Part shown: piece after piece, positions 19,362-29,997 of the stretch
Position numbering within the stretch: position 1 is the stretch's first letter
Layout of the letters: each line of letters opens with the position of its first letter
Assembly: GCA_965653225.1 (NCBI GenBank)
Contig: CBFGZI010000026.1
Span: 1 to 36,624 of the forward strand
Length of the DNA stretch: 36,624 nucleotides
Reading direction: 5' to 3'
Source of the DNA: JALZDI01 sp965653225
GTDB lineage: Bacteria; Actinomycetota; Actinomycetes; Propionibacteriales; Nocardioidaceae
Position numbers and translations under genes: made by a program
Notes under the pieces: model-generated
The model's database searches: none
What the model saw: only the letters and a program-made list of their open reading frames with translations
What the model was told of the DNA's origin: nothing

Positions 19362-19377
19362 GCGGAGGTGCCGCTCA
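19359..19377. terminator. Hairpin spanning both stop codons of convergent genes
   Basis: TGAGCGG and CCGCTCA form a perfect 7-bp stem with a 5-base loop. The left arm begins with the TGA of tldE and the right arm ends with the complement of the TGA of the S66 peptidase gene. It may act as a bidirectional terminator, though no T-run follows on either strand. Confidence 0.4.
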
Positions 19378-20325
19378 CGCGGGACGAGGCTGCCGGAGCG
19401 TGCCCCGGCCGGCGTCCAGAACGGCAGGACGGCCCAGCCACAGCGACGCCTGCCGCTGCCCGTGGCCGAACGGCAGGCCGAGCACGACCGGCACGCCGAG
19501 GTCGGCCAGCCGGTCCTCCAGCACGCGGCGCAGCTGTCCCGGGTCGCCGCAGCGGACGAAGTCGCCGCAGGCGACGCCCACGACGCCGTCGAAGAAGCCG
19601 CTGCGGCGCAGCTGGGTCAGGAACCTCTCGACCCGGTAGGGCTCCTCGTGCACGTCCTCGAGCACCGCGATCGCACCGGTCGCCGGCATGACGCCCTGCG
19701 TGCCCGCCATCGCCGCGAGCAGGCTGACGGTGCCGCCGACCAGCGGCGCCTCCACGACCGGGCCGGCGCTCCCCCGGGCCATCGTCTCGCCGGTCAGCAC
19801 CACCTCGGTGGCGTCCGGCTTGGCGAACAGCGCGTCGAGCAGCCCCTGCCGCGACCACGGCTCACCGGCGTGCTCGGCGGACGATCCGGCCAGCGTGGCG
19901 GTCCCCGGCATCGGCGACCACAGCGTCGCCACCCCGAGGGCGCGGCCGATCGCCTGGTGCAGCGCGGTGATGTCGGACAGCCCGGCGAACACCCGCGGCC
20001 CCGCCTGCGCGAGCCGCGGCAACGGAAGCCGGTCGACCAGCCGCGGCGCGCCGTCGCCGCCGCGGGCGCACAGCACCGCCGAGATCTCCGGGTCGCACCA
20101 GGCCTCCACCAGGTCGCGCAGCCGGCCCTGGTCGTCGGCGGCGACGAAGTCCAGCCCGTGGCCCCCGCGCTCCCGTAGCCCTGCGGTCTCGACGGGCTCG
20201 AGCCCCGCCGAGCGCAGCCAGGCCAGCCCCCGGTCGAGCCGCTCGCCCGCGACCGGGCCCGACGGGGTCACCACCGCCACCCGGTTGCCCGGCTCCAGCA
20301 GCGGCGGCATGGTCAGCGGCTGCAT
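19375..20325 (-). CDS. LD-carboxypeptidase (peptidase family S66)
   Basis: A 316-residue serine peptidase of the LdcA/MccF family. The nucleophile is Ser117 in GLSDITAL, preceded by the CARGGDGAPRL loop (residues 86-96); the Glu/His partners are Glu223 (VLEDVHE) and His288 (LPFGHG). LdcA members release the terminal D-Ala from murein tetrapeptides, while MccF members cleave peptide-nucleotide antibiotics. No antibiotic cluster is present, which favours the cell-wall role. It has no signal peptide, consistent with cytoplasmic recycling. It starts 2 bases after the serine hydrolase stop and so is the third gene of the gcvP transcript. Confidence 0.87.
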   Translation of the reverse strand: MQPLTMPPLLEPGNRVAVVTPSGPVAGERLDRGLAWLRSAGLEPVETAGLRERGGHGLDFVAADDQGRLRDLVEAWCDPEISAVLCARGGDGAPRLVDRLPLPRLAQAGPRVFAGLSDITALHQAIGRALGVATLWSPMPGTATLAGSSAEHAGEPWSRQGLLDALFAKPDATEVVLTGETMARGSAGPVVEAPLVGGTVSLLAAMAGTQGVMPATGAIAVLEDVHEEPYRVERFLTQLRRSGFFDGVVGVACGDFVRCGDPGQLRRVLEDRLADLGVPVVLGLPFGHGQRQASLWLGRPAVLDAGRGTLRQPRPA

Positions 20326-20327
20326 CC

Positions 20328-21677
20328 TCAGCCGCCGGTACCGCCGGTACCGCCGGGAATGGGTGCCCGCGGGTCGTACGGGATGCGCGTGTAGACGAAC
20401 GTGGCGATGTCGAGGTGCGAGACCGCCCCGTCGTCATGGCGCACGACGCGCATGGTCTCGCCCACGTGGTAGCCCGAGAGCCCGACGTAGGTGTCCTCCC
20501 CCGTGCGCCGGAACCGGAACGCCTTGCTGCCCGTGGTTGCCGTCAGCATCAACTCGCTGCCGTCGGTGCGCATGACGAAGGGTGCCTGTCCCCAGTGCCA
20601 CGGTCCGAGCAGCTCACGCAGGTGCTCGGGTACCTTCTGCACGGGCCGCCACTCCGGCGGCAGTGGAGGCTCGTGCTCGAGCACGGTCTCCACCAACGTC
20701 CGGATCAGCGACGCGTCAAGGCCGTAGCCACCGTTGCAGAGCACGACCGCGCCGACGCCGCTGCGTGGGTCGACGAACATCGCCGACGCGAACCCCGGCA
20801 CCGAGCCGCCGTGACCGACCAGCACCCGCGGCCCGGGGCCGGCCATCTGCAACCCGAGCCCGTAGGCGCCGGTCAGGTCGTCGCCGGGCAACGTGCCCTG
20901 CACGGTCGCCATCAGCCGGAGGTCGTCTCGGCTGAGCACCTCCTCGGGCGGGTCGACGAGCACCTGCATCCAACGCACCAGGTCGGCCACGGTGCTCCAC
21001 AGCTGACCGGCGGGCGCCATCGCGCCGGAGTCGTGCGCGGGCTCCTGTGTCAGCGTCCCGGCGAGGTCGTCGACCGCGAAGCCGTCAGCCGCCGGATGCT
21101 GGGCGTGGTAGGTCGTGCGACGCATGCCGAGCGGTTCGAGCAGCCGCTCCTGGAGTACCTGGTCCCACGGCCGGCCACGCAGCCGCGCCACCACCTCGCC
21201 GAGGACCGCGAACCCGAGGTTGGAGTAGTGGAACTCCTGGCCGGCCGGTAGCGCGGCGCCCGTGGACGGGTTCGACCGCGCCAGCTCGTCGTAGCTCACC
21301 CCAGGCGCACGCTCCCACCACGGTCCGGTCGGCTCCGCCTGCATGCCCGACGTGTGCGACAGCAGCGAGCGCAGCGTCCGGTCGGGGTACGGGCCCTCCG
21401 GAATGTGCTTCCCGACCGTGTCGTCGAGGCCTAGCAGGCCCTCCTCGCGCAGCTGCATGACCAGCGCGGCGACGAACGTCTTGGTGATCGAGCCGATGCG
21501 GTACTGCGTGTCGGCGTCGGGCCGGTCGTCGGCCCCCACGCGCACGCACCGGCCGCGTCCACCCGACCACGCGAGCTCGCCGTCGCGGAGCACCCCCGCG
21601 GTGACCGACGGGAGCCGCCCATCGGCCTGAGCCCGTGCGAGCGCAGCAGTCAGGTGTACGTCGGTCGACGCCAGCAC
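20328..21677 (-). CDS. Serine hydrolase (beta-lactamase/class C PBP fold)
   Basis: A 449-residue protein of the beta-lactamase-related serine hydrolase family. The nucleophile motif Ser63-I-T-Lys66 and a Y-S-N motif (EFHYSNLGF) are present, with a VGHGG motif in place of the KTG box. The last 110 residues form an extra beta-rich domain of a type seen in esterase/DD-peptidase relatives. The substrate may be a D-amino-acid peptide or an ester. The frame opens at 21722, inside gcvP, but GTG 21677 has GGAG 7 bases upstream and lies 4 bases after the gcvP stop. No signal peptide is evident, so it is probably cytoplasmic. Confidence 0.83.
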   Translation of the reverse strand: MLASTDVHLTAALARAQADGRLPSVTAGVLRDGELAWSGGRGRCVRVGADDRPDADTQYRIGSITKTFVAALVMQLREEGLLGLDDTVGKHIPEGPYPDRTLRSLLSHTSGMQAEPTGPWWERAPGVSYDELARSNPSTGAALPAGQEFHYSNLGFAVLGEVVARLRGRPWDQVLQERLLEPLGMRRTTYHAQHPAADGFAVDDLAGTLTQEPAHDSGAMAPAGQLWSTVADLVRWMQVLVDPPEEVLSRDDLRLMATVQGTLPGDDLTGAYGLGLQMAGPGPRVLVGHGGSVPGFASAMFVDPRSGVGAVVLCNGGYGLDASLIRTLVETVLEHEPPLPPEWRPVQKVPEHLRELLGPWHWGQAPFVMRTDGSELMLTATTGSKAFRFRRTGEDTYVGLSGYHVGETMRVVRHDDGAVSHLDIATFVYTRIPYDPRAPIPGGTGGTGG

Positions 21678-21681
21678 CGCG

Positions 21682-24576
<2,895 letters not shown>

Positions 24577-24654
24577 CGCGGCTCCAGGCGGTCGGCTCGA
24601 CTGTGACGGCGGGCCTCCCCCTCTGTCGGTAACCGCTGCCTGCCGGCAACCGTC

Positions 24655-24758
24655 GCCTCCAGAGGTGCCTGGTTCGCGCAGTCCGTGGGCCTGAGAGGTT
24701 CCGGGGAGGATTTGCCCCTTCGGCGCCCCGTGTCGGGGACTCTCCCGCGCGTCTTCGC
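24655..24758 (-). ncRNA. Glycine riboswitch upstream of gcvP
   Basis: On the minus strand the leader contains, in order, GCGGGAGAG, GGGCGCCGAAGGGGCAA, AACCTCTCAGGC and CCTCTGGA. These are the conserved segments of a gcvT-type glycine aptamer. Only one aptamer is visible; no second GCCGAAGG copy appears before gcvP. Glycine binding normally turns expression on. The expression platform would be the 80 bases between 24655 and the gcvP Shine-Dalgarno. Confidence 0.9.
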
Positions 24759-24768
24759 TGGCGTGTCG

Positions 24769-24774
24769 AACTTA
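24769..24774 (-). promoter_or_regulatory. Candidate -10 for the gcvP riboswitch transcript
   Basis: The minus strand reads TGGTAAGTT, an extended -10 (TGN then TAAGTT), just before the aptamer. The -35 is unclear. The remaining bases from here to 24889 contain no further feature I can support. Confidence 0.4.
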
Positions 24775-24889
24775 CCAGCATCCGCGGCTCAGGCCAGCGA
24801 CCACCGGACCGCGCCACGCGGGCGAGGGCAGCCCACCCGCCAGGTAACCGGGTCGTGTGGTCGCTTCCCTGGGTTTGTGGGCCTCGGCT

Positions 24890-25507
<618 letters not shown>

Positions 25508-25617
25508 GCGGGCCTCCGAAGTCTTCGTGGTCCTCGAGGTCCGAACCGCCGTTCGGGCGGGTACAAGCCGGCGCCGAGACCACACGGGTGGAGTTACGTC
25601 GAGGACGTTCACAAGCA

Positions 25618-25646
25618 ACCGTAAGTGGGCGGCGGGGGCCGGTCAA
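25618..25646 (-). promoter_or_regulatory. Promoter of the Rv1830-like MerR gene
   Basis: The -35 TTGACC (25641-25646) and -10 TACGGT (25618-25623) are spaced by 17 bases. The transcript would have a leader of about 100 bases, in which no further structure is obvious. Confidence 0.6.
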
Positions 25647-25680
25647 CGAAGGGAGGCATCGCCGTACCGCGTGTCGCAAA

Positions 25681-25705
25681 CCTAAACCTCAGGTTGAGGG
25701 TTAGG
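25681..25705. promoter_or_regulatory. Palindromic operator candidate (MerR-type)
   Basis: CCTAAACCTCA and TGAGGGTTAGG form 11-base arms with one mismatch and a 3-base spacer. Nested in it is AACCT-C-AGGTT. The 12-base ACCTCAGGTTGA is repeated exactly at the garA promoter (27587-27598, minus strand). The site begins at the DUF151 stop codon and lies about 35 bases upstream of the MerR gene's -35 region. The hairpin could also act in RNA processing. Confidence 0.5.
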
Positions 25706-26183
25706 ACTCCTCGCCCGGCCGGCCGCTCTCGAAGTCCTCCGGCGTCACCTGGTCGAGGAACTCGCGGAACTTCTCCACCTCGGCCTCCTGCTCGTCGGGG
25801 ACCACGATCCCCGCCTCGTCGAGCACCTCCTCGGCACACACGATGCGTGTCCCGGTGCGCAGGGCGAGCGCGATCGAGTCGGAGGTACGGGCGCTGACCT
25901 CCACCCCGTCGAAGACGAGGTCGGCGTAGAACACGCCGTCGCGCACCTCGCTGATGCGCACCTCGCGCAGCGGGTGGTTGAGCGCCTCGAGCAGGTTCTT
26001 CATCAGGTCGTGCGTGAGGGGCCGGGGCGGCACGACGCCCTGCTGTGCGAACGCGATCGCGGTCGCCTCGACGGCGCCGATCCAGATGGGGAGGTAGCGC
26101 TCGCCGTTGGTCTCCCGAAGCAGCACGATCGGCTGGTTCGACGGCATCTCCACGCGAACCCCGACGACATCGATCTCACGCAC
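25701..26183 (-). CDS. DUF151 bifunctional nuclease family protein (Rv1829-like)
   Basis: A 160-residue protein of the bifunctional nuclease (BFN) domain family. MREIDVVGVRVE at the N-terminus, LPIWIGAVEATAIA near residues 31-44 and the SDSIALALRTGTRI segment near residue 101 are its signatures. Plant members have RNase and DNase activity; bacterial roles are unclear. GTG 26183 is 6 bases after a TAGGGT hexamer and has no Shine-Dalgarno, so a leaderless mRNA is likely. It lies between the two MerR genes, as in mycobacteria. Confidence 0.88.
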   Translation of the reverse strand: MREIDVVGVRVEMPSNQPIVLLRETNGERYLPIWIGAVEATAIAFAQQGVVPPRPLTHDLMKNLLEALNHPLREVRISEVRDGVFYADLVFDGVEVSARTSDSIALALRTGTRIVCAEEVLDEAGIVVPDEQEAEVEKFREFLDQVTPEDFESGRPGEES

Positions 26184-26189
26184 GCGACC

Positions 26190-26195
26190 ACCCTA
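26190..26195 (-). promoter_or_regulatory. -10 hexamer for leaderless DUF151 mRNA
   Basis: TAGGGT on the minus strand is followed by 6 bases and the GTG at 26183. It lies within the 41-base gap after ftsR. Confidence 0.5.
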
Positions 26196-26224
26196 CTCCG
26201 CAGCCATGCACCTAATGGGGACCG

Positions 26225-26959
26225 TCAGCGCCCGCGCGAGAGGCCGGTCTTGACCAGTGTGGCGTGCAGCCGGACCGACAGCGCGGCCAGCTGCCGGACC
26301 ACTTCCTCCGAGCGCGCTTTGGCCGCGCCGTCACGCTGACCACGCAACGGGGCGACCACCTGCTCCACCAGCCCGGCCTCGCGGTCGGCGGCGGTCTTGA
26401 ACGAGCGCAGGTGCCGCGGCTCCAGCCCGAACGCGGCCATCTCGGCGACGGTCTTGGCGATCACCAGCGCGTCGCCGTCGTAGTGCGTCGTCCCCCAGCG
26501 GGCCCGCACCAGCCCGAACTCCTCGAGCTGGTCCAGCAGCTTGTCGTCGATGCCCGCGGCCTCGGCCAGCTCCCGCCGGGACAGCCGCAGGCCAGAGGTG
26601 TCGGGCCGGAACGCGTCGGGGTCGGGTGAGTTGTCCGCGGCCAGCACCATGCGCGGCACCTGCGGACCGCCGCCCGGCATCTCCGGCGGCTCCAGGCCCC
26701 GGTCGATCGCGTCGAGGTGCTCCTTGATCACCTTCAGCGGCAGGTACTTCTCCCGCTGGCAGGTCAGCACGAAGCGCAGCCGCTCGACGTCGGTGTGGGA
26801 GAACTTGCGGTAGCCCGCGGCGGTGCGCTCGGGCTCGACCAGGCCCTCCGCCTCGAGGTAGCGGATCTTGGAGATGCTGATCTCCGGGAAGTCCGCCCGA
26901 AGGCGGTCGAGCACCTCTCCGATGCTCAGCCGCGATCGGAGAGGCGCCGGCGAGGTCAC
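26225..26959 (-). CDS. ftsR: MerR-family regulator FtsR (Rv1828-like)
   Basis: A 244-residue MerR regulator. The N-terminal helix-turn-helix (about 9-80) includes LSIGEVLDRLRADFP and ISKIRYLEAEGLVEP; a second winged-helix-like domain (about 125-195) with LSRRELAEAAG follows, the two-domain layout of Rv1828. In Corynebacterium the homologue FtsR activates the cell-division gene ftsZ. Whether it does so here is inferred. The GTG start overlaps the garA stop (GTGA), so GarA and FtsR are translated together. Confidence 0.87.
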   Translation of the reverse strand: MTSPAPLRSRLSIGEVLDRLRADFPEISISKIRYLEAEGLVEPERTAAGYRKFSHTDVERLRFVLTCQREKYLPLKVIKEHLDAIDRGLEPPEMPGGGPQVPRMVLAADNSPDPDAFRPDTSGLRLSRRELAEAAGIDDKLLDQLEEFGLVRARWGTTHYDGDALVIAKTVAEMAAFGLEPRHLRSFKTAADREAGLVEQVVAPLRGQRDGAAKARSEEVVRQLAALSVRLHATLVKTGLSRGR

Positions 26960-27480
26960 CGGCGTGCTCCTCCGGCGGCGTGCTGGTGGCTGGCGAAGTA
27001 GACCAGCCGGAACTTGCCGATCTGCACCTCGTCACCCCCGGTCAGGAGGATGTCGTCGATGCGGTCGCGGTTGACGTAGGTGCCGTTGAGGCTCCCGACG
27101 TCGGCGACGCGGTAGCCCTCGGCCGTACGGCGGAAGGACGCGTGCCGGCGCGAGACCGTGACGTCGTCGAGGAAGATGTCACTGTCGGGATGCCGGCCGG
27201 CCGACACCTCCTCGGTGTCGAGCAGGAACCGCGAGCCCGCGCTCGGGCCCCGCTGCACCACCAGCAGGGCGCTGCCCGGCGGCAGCGCCTCGACGGCGGC
27301 GGCGTCGTCGGCGCTGAGGTCGGCCTCGGCGCGGTCGAAGTCGTCGCCGGACGGGAACGAGATGTTCGCGGTCGACTCGATCGCCGGCTCGGTGTGCGGC
27401 TGCTGCATGCGGTGGCCACACTGGCTGCAGAACCGCGCGTTGTCCGGGTTCTCGTGCCCGCACTCGGTGCAGAACGGCAT
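26956..27480 (-). CDS. garA: FHA-domain regulator GarA (OdhI-like) with zinc ribbon
   Basis: A 174-residue phosphothreonine-binding protein that in relatives inhibits 2-oxoglutarate dehydrogenase and modulates glutamate enzymes. Residues 1-25 form a zinc ribbon (Cys4, Cys7, Cys18, Cys21). The FHA domain covers about 70-165, with Arg96 (GRHPDSDIF), Ser110 and His113 (SRRH), and NGTYVN. Instead of the ETTS phosphorylation motif of mycobacterial GarA, the linker has ESTANISF at 35-42; whether Ser36 or Thr37 is phosphorylated by PknB/PknG-type kinases is unknown. The promoter is clear and carries the shared palindromic motif. Confidence 0.9.
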   Translation of the reverse strand: MPFCTECGHENPDNARFCSQCGHRMQQPHTEPAIESTANISFPSGDDFDRAEADLSADDAAAVEALPPGSALLVVQRGPSAGSRFLLDTEEVSAGRHPDSDIFLDDVTVSRRHASFRRTAEGYRVADVGSLNGTYVNRDRIDDILLTGGDEVQIGKFRLVYFASHQHAAGGARR

Positions 27481-27560
27481 GTTCGCAGCCTCCCTCGCCC
27501 ACTGGTCAGGACCGTGCCCTCGAACCCGGCTTCGCCGGTCTCGGGCGCACGGCTGCCTGA

Positions 27561-27590
27561 AACCTAAGTCCCGCCGGGTGTCAGGGTCAA
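27561..27590 (-). promoter_or_regulatory. Promoter of the garA-ftsR unit
   Basis: The -35 TTGACC (27585-27590) and -10 TAGGTT (27561-27566) are spaced by 18 bases. The 12-base motif ACCTCAGGTTGA overlaps the -35 box. The leader of about 75 bases contains a short CCGGC/GCCGG hairpin. Confidence 0.6.
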
Positions 27591-27598
27591 CCTGAGGT
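27587..27598 (-). promoter_or_regulatory. Shared operator motif at the garA -35 box
   Basis: ACCTCAGGTTGA is identical to 25686-25697 near the Rv1830-like MerR gene. Its core AACCT-N-AGGTT is a near-palindrome. The overlap with the -35 suggests repression or MerR-type activation by one of the two MerR proteins encoded next to it. Confidence 0.5.
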
Positions 27599-27615
27599 CC
27601 AGGGTCGTTGCCGGA

Positions 27616-28005
27616 TCAGCTCGACTCGACTTTCTTACGGTAGTCGTCGGCGCTCATCAGACCCTCCACCGCCGCCGTGTCGGTGGGTCGGATCTCCAGC
27701 AGCCAGCCGTCGCCGTAGGGGTCGGAGTTGACCAGCTCAGGGGTCTGGTCGAGGGCGTCGTTGCGGCCCACGACGGAGCCCGACACCGGGGCGTAGACGT
27801 CCGACACGCTCTTGGTCGACTCCAGCTCGCCGATCGCGCTGCCGGCCTCGACCTCTTCGCCGACCTCGGGCAGCTGTACGTACACGATGTCGCCGAGCGC
27901 GTCCTGCGCGTAGTGGGTGATGCCGACCCGCACGGTGCCGTCGTCACCGCCTCCGGCACGGATCCACTCGTGCTCGCTGGTGTACTTCAGGTCCTCGGGA
28001 TACAC
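27616..28005 (-). CDS. gcvH: Glycine cleavage system H protein
   Basis: A 129-residue lipoyl carrier that shuttles the aminomethyl group from GcvP to GcvT. The lipoylated residue is Lys65 in ELESTKSVSDVYAP. YTSEHEW at the N-terminus and GDIVYVQLPEVG are typical. GTG 28005 follows AGGAG at a rather long spacing of 9 bases. It lies downstream of the DUF881/DUF1290 genes, a known actinobacterial order. Confidence 0.96.
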   Translation of the reverse strand: MYPEDLKYTSEHEWIRAGGGDDGTVRVGITHYAQDALGDIVYVQLPEVGEEVEAGSAIGELESTKSVSDVYAPVSGSVVGRNDALDQTPELVNSDPYGDGWLLEIRPTDTAAVEGLMSADDYRKKVESS

Positions 28006-28057
28006 GGTGTCTGGCTCCTGTCTGCAGGGTGCTACCGGCGTACAAGTGCGGCGCGTG

Positions 28058-28804
28058 TCAGTTCTGGGCGCCCGCCGCGGGTGAGGCGAACTGCGGGGCG
28101 GGGCGAGAGTACAACGAGCTGATCAGCAGGTTGCGCGAGCTGCTCAGCCGCACGCTCCCCTGCAGCTGCTCGACCTCGTCCTCGAGGCCGCCGGGGAACT
28201 GCGTCGCCTCTCGCAGGGTGTGCGCGTCGCCGATGGCCTCGATGTCGTACGGCGGGCGCAGGAGCGTGCCGTCGACCTGCACGCCGCCCTCGGCGTCGAC
28301 GATCGCGCTCTGCGCCACGATCCGCGCGGAGTTGTTGATCTCGATCGCCTCCGCGCCGGCGTCGCGCAGCTCCTCGAGGGCGTTCAGCAGGGTGCTGGTG
28401 CCGATGGCCCGCTGCGGGTCCTCGATGTGGATGACGATGCCGGGGCCGCGGGCCGGAAGCGTGCCGGCCAGCACGCCGAGCACCCGGACCTGCTGGCGCG
28501 CCTCGGAGAGCGCCGCCTGCCGGCTGTCGGCGCTGGACTGCAGGTCGCGGCGGCGCTGCTCGAGGTCGGCGATCTCCCCGCGTACGCGTGTCGTGGCCGC
28601 GTCCAGCGAGTCGAGCAGCTGCAGCAGGTCCTCACGCCGCGCGCCGGCGAGGTCGTCGCCCGCCGACTCCTCGCTGCGGATCTGCACGATGGCCAGGAAC
28701 CCGACGATGGCCAGCAGCACACCGATGATGGCCTGCGCGCGGGTGAACCGCGGGCGCATCGCCTGGCGGAGCTTGTCGCGTCCCTGCGGGGTGGGCTCAG
28801 GCAT
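28058..28804 (-). CDS. DUF881 membrane-anchored protein (Rv1825-like)
   Basis: A 248-residue protein with a short cytoplasmic N-terminus, one transmembrane helix (about 24-42), a predicted coiled coil (about 50-105) and an extracytoplasmic DUF881 domain with GPGIVIHIED near residue 119 and NALEELRDAGAEAIEIN near 140. The function is unknown; a role at the cell envelope or divisome is suggested only by its layout. The ATG overlaps the upstream DUF1290 gene by 8 bases. Confidence 0.88.
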   Translation of the reverse strand: MPEPTPQGRDKLRQAMRPRFTRAQAIIGVLLAIVGFLAIVQIRSEESAGDDLAGARREDLLQLLDSLDAATTRVRGEIADLEQRRRDLQSSADSRQAALSEARQQVRVLGVLAGTLPARGPGIVIHIEDPQRAIGTSTLLNALEELRDAGAEAIEINNSARIVAQSAIVDAEGGVQVDGTLLRPPYDIEAIGDAHTLREATQFPGGLEDEVEQLQGSVRLSSSRNLLISSLYSRPAPQFASPAAGAQN

Positions 28805-29129
28805 GGAAGATGTGCCGCCGGATCGCCGCGACGTTGGAGAAGATGCGGATGCCGAGCACCACGATCACGCCGGTGGACAGCTGCGAGCCCACGCCGAGCT
28901 TGTCGCCGAGGTACACGATGAGCGCCGCGATTGTCACGTTCGAGAAGAACGAGATCGTGAAGACCTTGTCGTCGAAGATGCCGTCGAGGTAGGCGCGCAG
29001 CGCACCGAACACCGCGTCGAGCGCCGCCACCACCGCGATCGGCAGGTAGGGCTGCATCCACAGCGGCACGTCGGGGGTCACCACGAGTCCGATGACCACC
29101 CCGATCAGCAGGCCGAGGATCGCGATCAC
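28797..29129 (-). CDS. sbp: DUF1290 small basic membrane protein (Sbp-like)
   Basis: A 110-residue integral membrane protein with hydrophobic segments near residues 2-18, 29-43 and 70-95, of the DUF1290 'small basic protein' family. It is known from operons around cell-division genes in Firmicutes and from this actinobacterial block. GTG 29129 is chosen over upstream options because GGAGG lies 6 bases before it and the protein begins with the family's hydrophobic start. It overlaps the preceding gene's stop (GTGA) and the following gene's ATG. Confidence 0.85.
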   Translation of the reverse strand: MIAILGLLIGVVIGLVVTPDVPLWMQPYLPIAVVAALDAVFGALRAYLDGIFDDKVFTISFFSNVTIAALIVYLGDKLGVGSQLSTGVIVVLGIRIFSNVAAIRRHIFHA

Positions 29130-29983
29130 CGGGGGCCTCCCGCCGCGTGTGCAAACCTCATCGGGAACGGGTCCCGCCCTGGCACGGTCATGCTCCTTCT
29201 GGTCTCGGTCGCGAACTCGACTCCGAAGTTCACCTGCAGATCCAACCACTCACGCCCGCCCTCGGTCTCGAGCAGCCGGGCCGGCAGCGTGTCGGGGTTC
29301 CCGATCGCCTGGATCACGTACGGCGTCGTCAGAGAACGGTAGTTGACGGTGATCGCGCTGCCCGCACCTCGGATGGCGGTGCGGCTGGTGATGCGCTGGC
29401 CGTCGATCGACACCGCCTCGGCTCCGGCGACCCACAGCGCGTTGACCAGCTTCTGCAGGTCGGAGTCGAGCACCTGCCCGGACGGGTCGCTGGCGGCGTC
29501 CGGCGCGTCGTCGACGGTGATCACCACACCCGGGCCCTTCACCGGGGTGACACCTGTCAGCACCGACAGCCGGCGTCGCAGCGTGGCGAGGTGCTGGCCC
29601 TCCTGCGAGCGGGAGAGCACCCGCTCCTCGAGGCGGGCGACGTCGGACTGCAGCGACGTCGTGCGGTCACGCAGCGCCTTCACCTCGTGGCTCTGCTCGT
29701 GGATGTGGGCGATGAGCTGGTCGCGCTCCTCCTGTACGGCCGGGGCGGCCCGGTTGGTCTCGAGCACCATCGTGACGATCAGCAGCCCGAACAGGATGAG
29801 CACGGTCATCAGCCCGATCAGCCCGCCAGGCGTGTGCTCACGGGTGCTGCCGCGACGGCGCTCGGCGACGGGCGCGTAGTCCTCGTCGAGCGGGTGCGAC
29901 AGCAGGTGGTTGAGCAGCGACATCGAGGCATCCGGCGGCGGCCGGTCGTTCGGCGCGCCGCGTTGCGAGCGCGTCTGCGTCAC
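29126..29983 (-). CDS. DUF881 membrane-anchored protein (Rv1823-like)
   Basis: A 285-residue second DUF881 protein. After a hydrophilic 50-residue N-terminus comes a transmembrane helix (about 54-74), a coiled coil (about 80-125) and the DUF881 domain with KGPGVVITVDD and NALWVAGAEAVSIDGQRI. GTG 29983 has GGAGG 4 bases upstream. The gene is 14 bases after pgsA and overlaps the DUF1290 gene. The two DUF881 paralogues flank the small membrane protein, suggesting a common complex; this is inference. Confidence 0.88.
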   Translation of the reverse strand: MTQTRSQRGAPNDRPPPDASMSLLNHLLSHPLDEDYAPVAERRRGSTREHTPGGLIGLMTVLILFGLLIVTMVLETNRAAPAVQEERDQLIAHIHEQSHEVKALRDRTTSLQSDVARLEERVLSRSQEGQHLATLRRRLSVLTGVTPVKGPGVVITVDDAPDAASDPSGQVLDSDLQKLVNALWVAGAEAVSIDGQRITSRTAIRGAGSAITVNYRSLTTPYVIQAIGNPDTLPARLLETEGGREWLDLQVNFGVEFATETRRSMTVPGRDPFPMRFAHAAGGPR

Positions 29984-29997
29984 GGTGCCTCCGTCGG

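Noticed and set aside
20331..20360. Short tandem GGTACCGCC repeats
   Set aside because: These encode the Gly-Gly-Thr tail of the serine hydrolase and are too short to be a separate feature.
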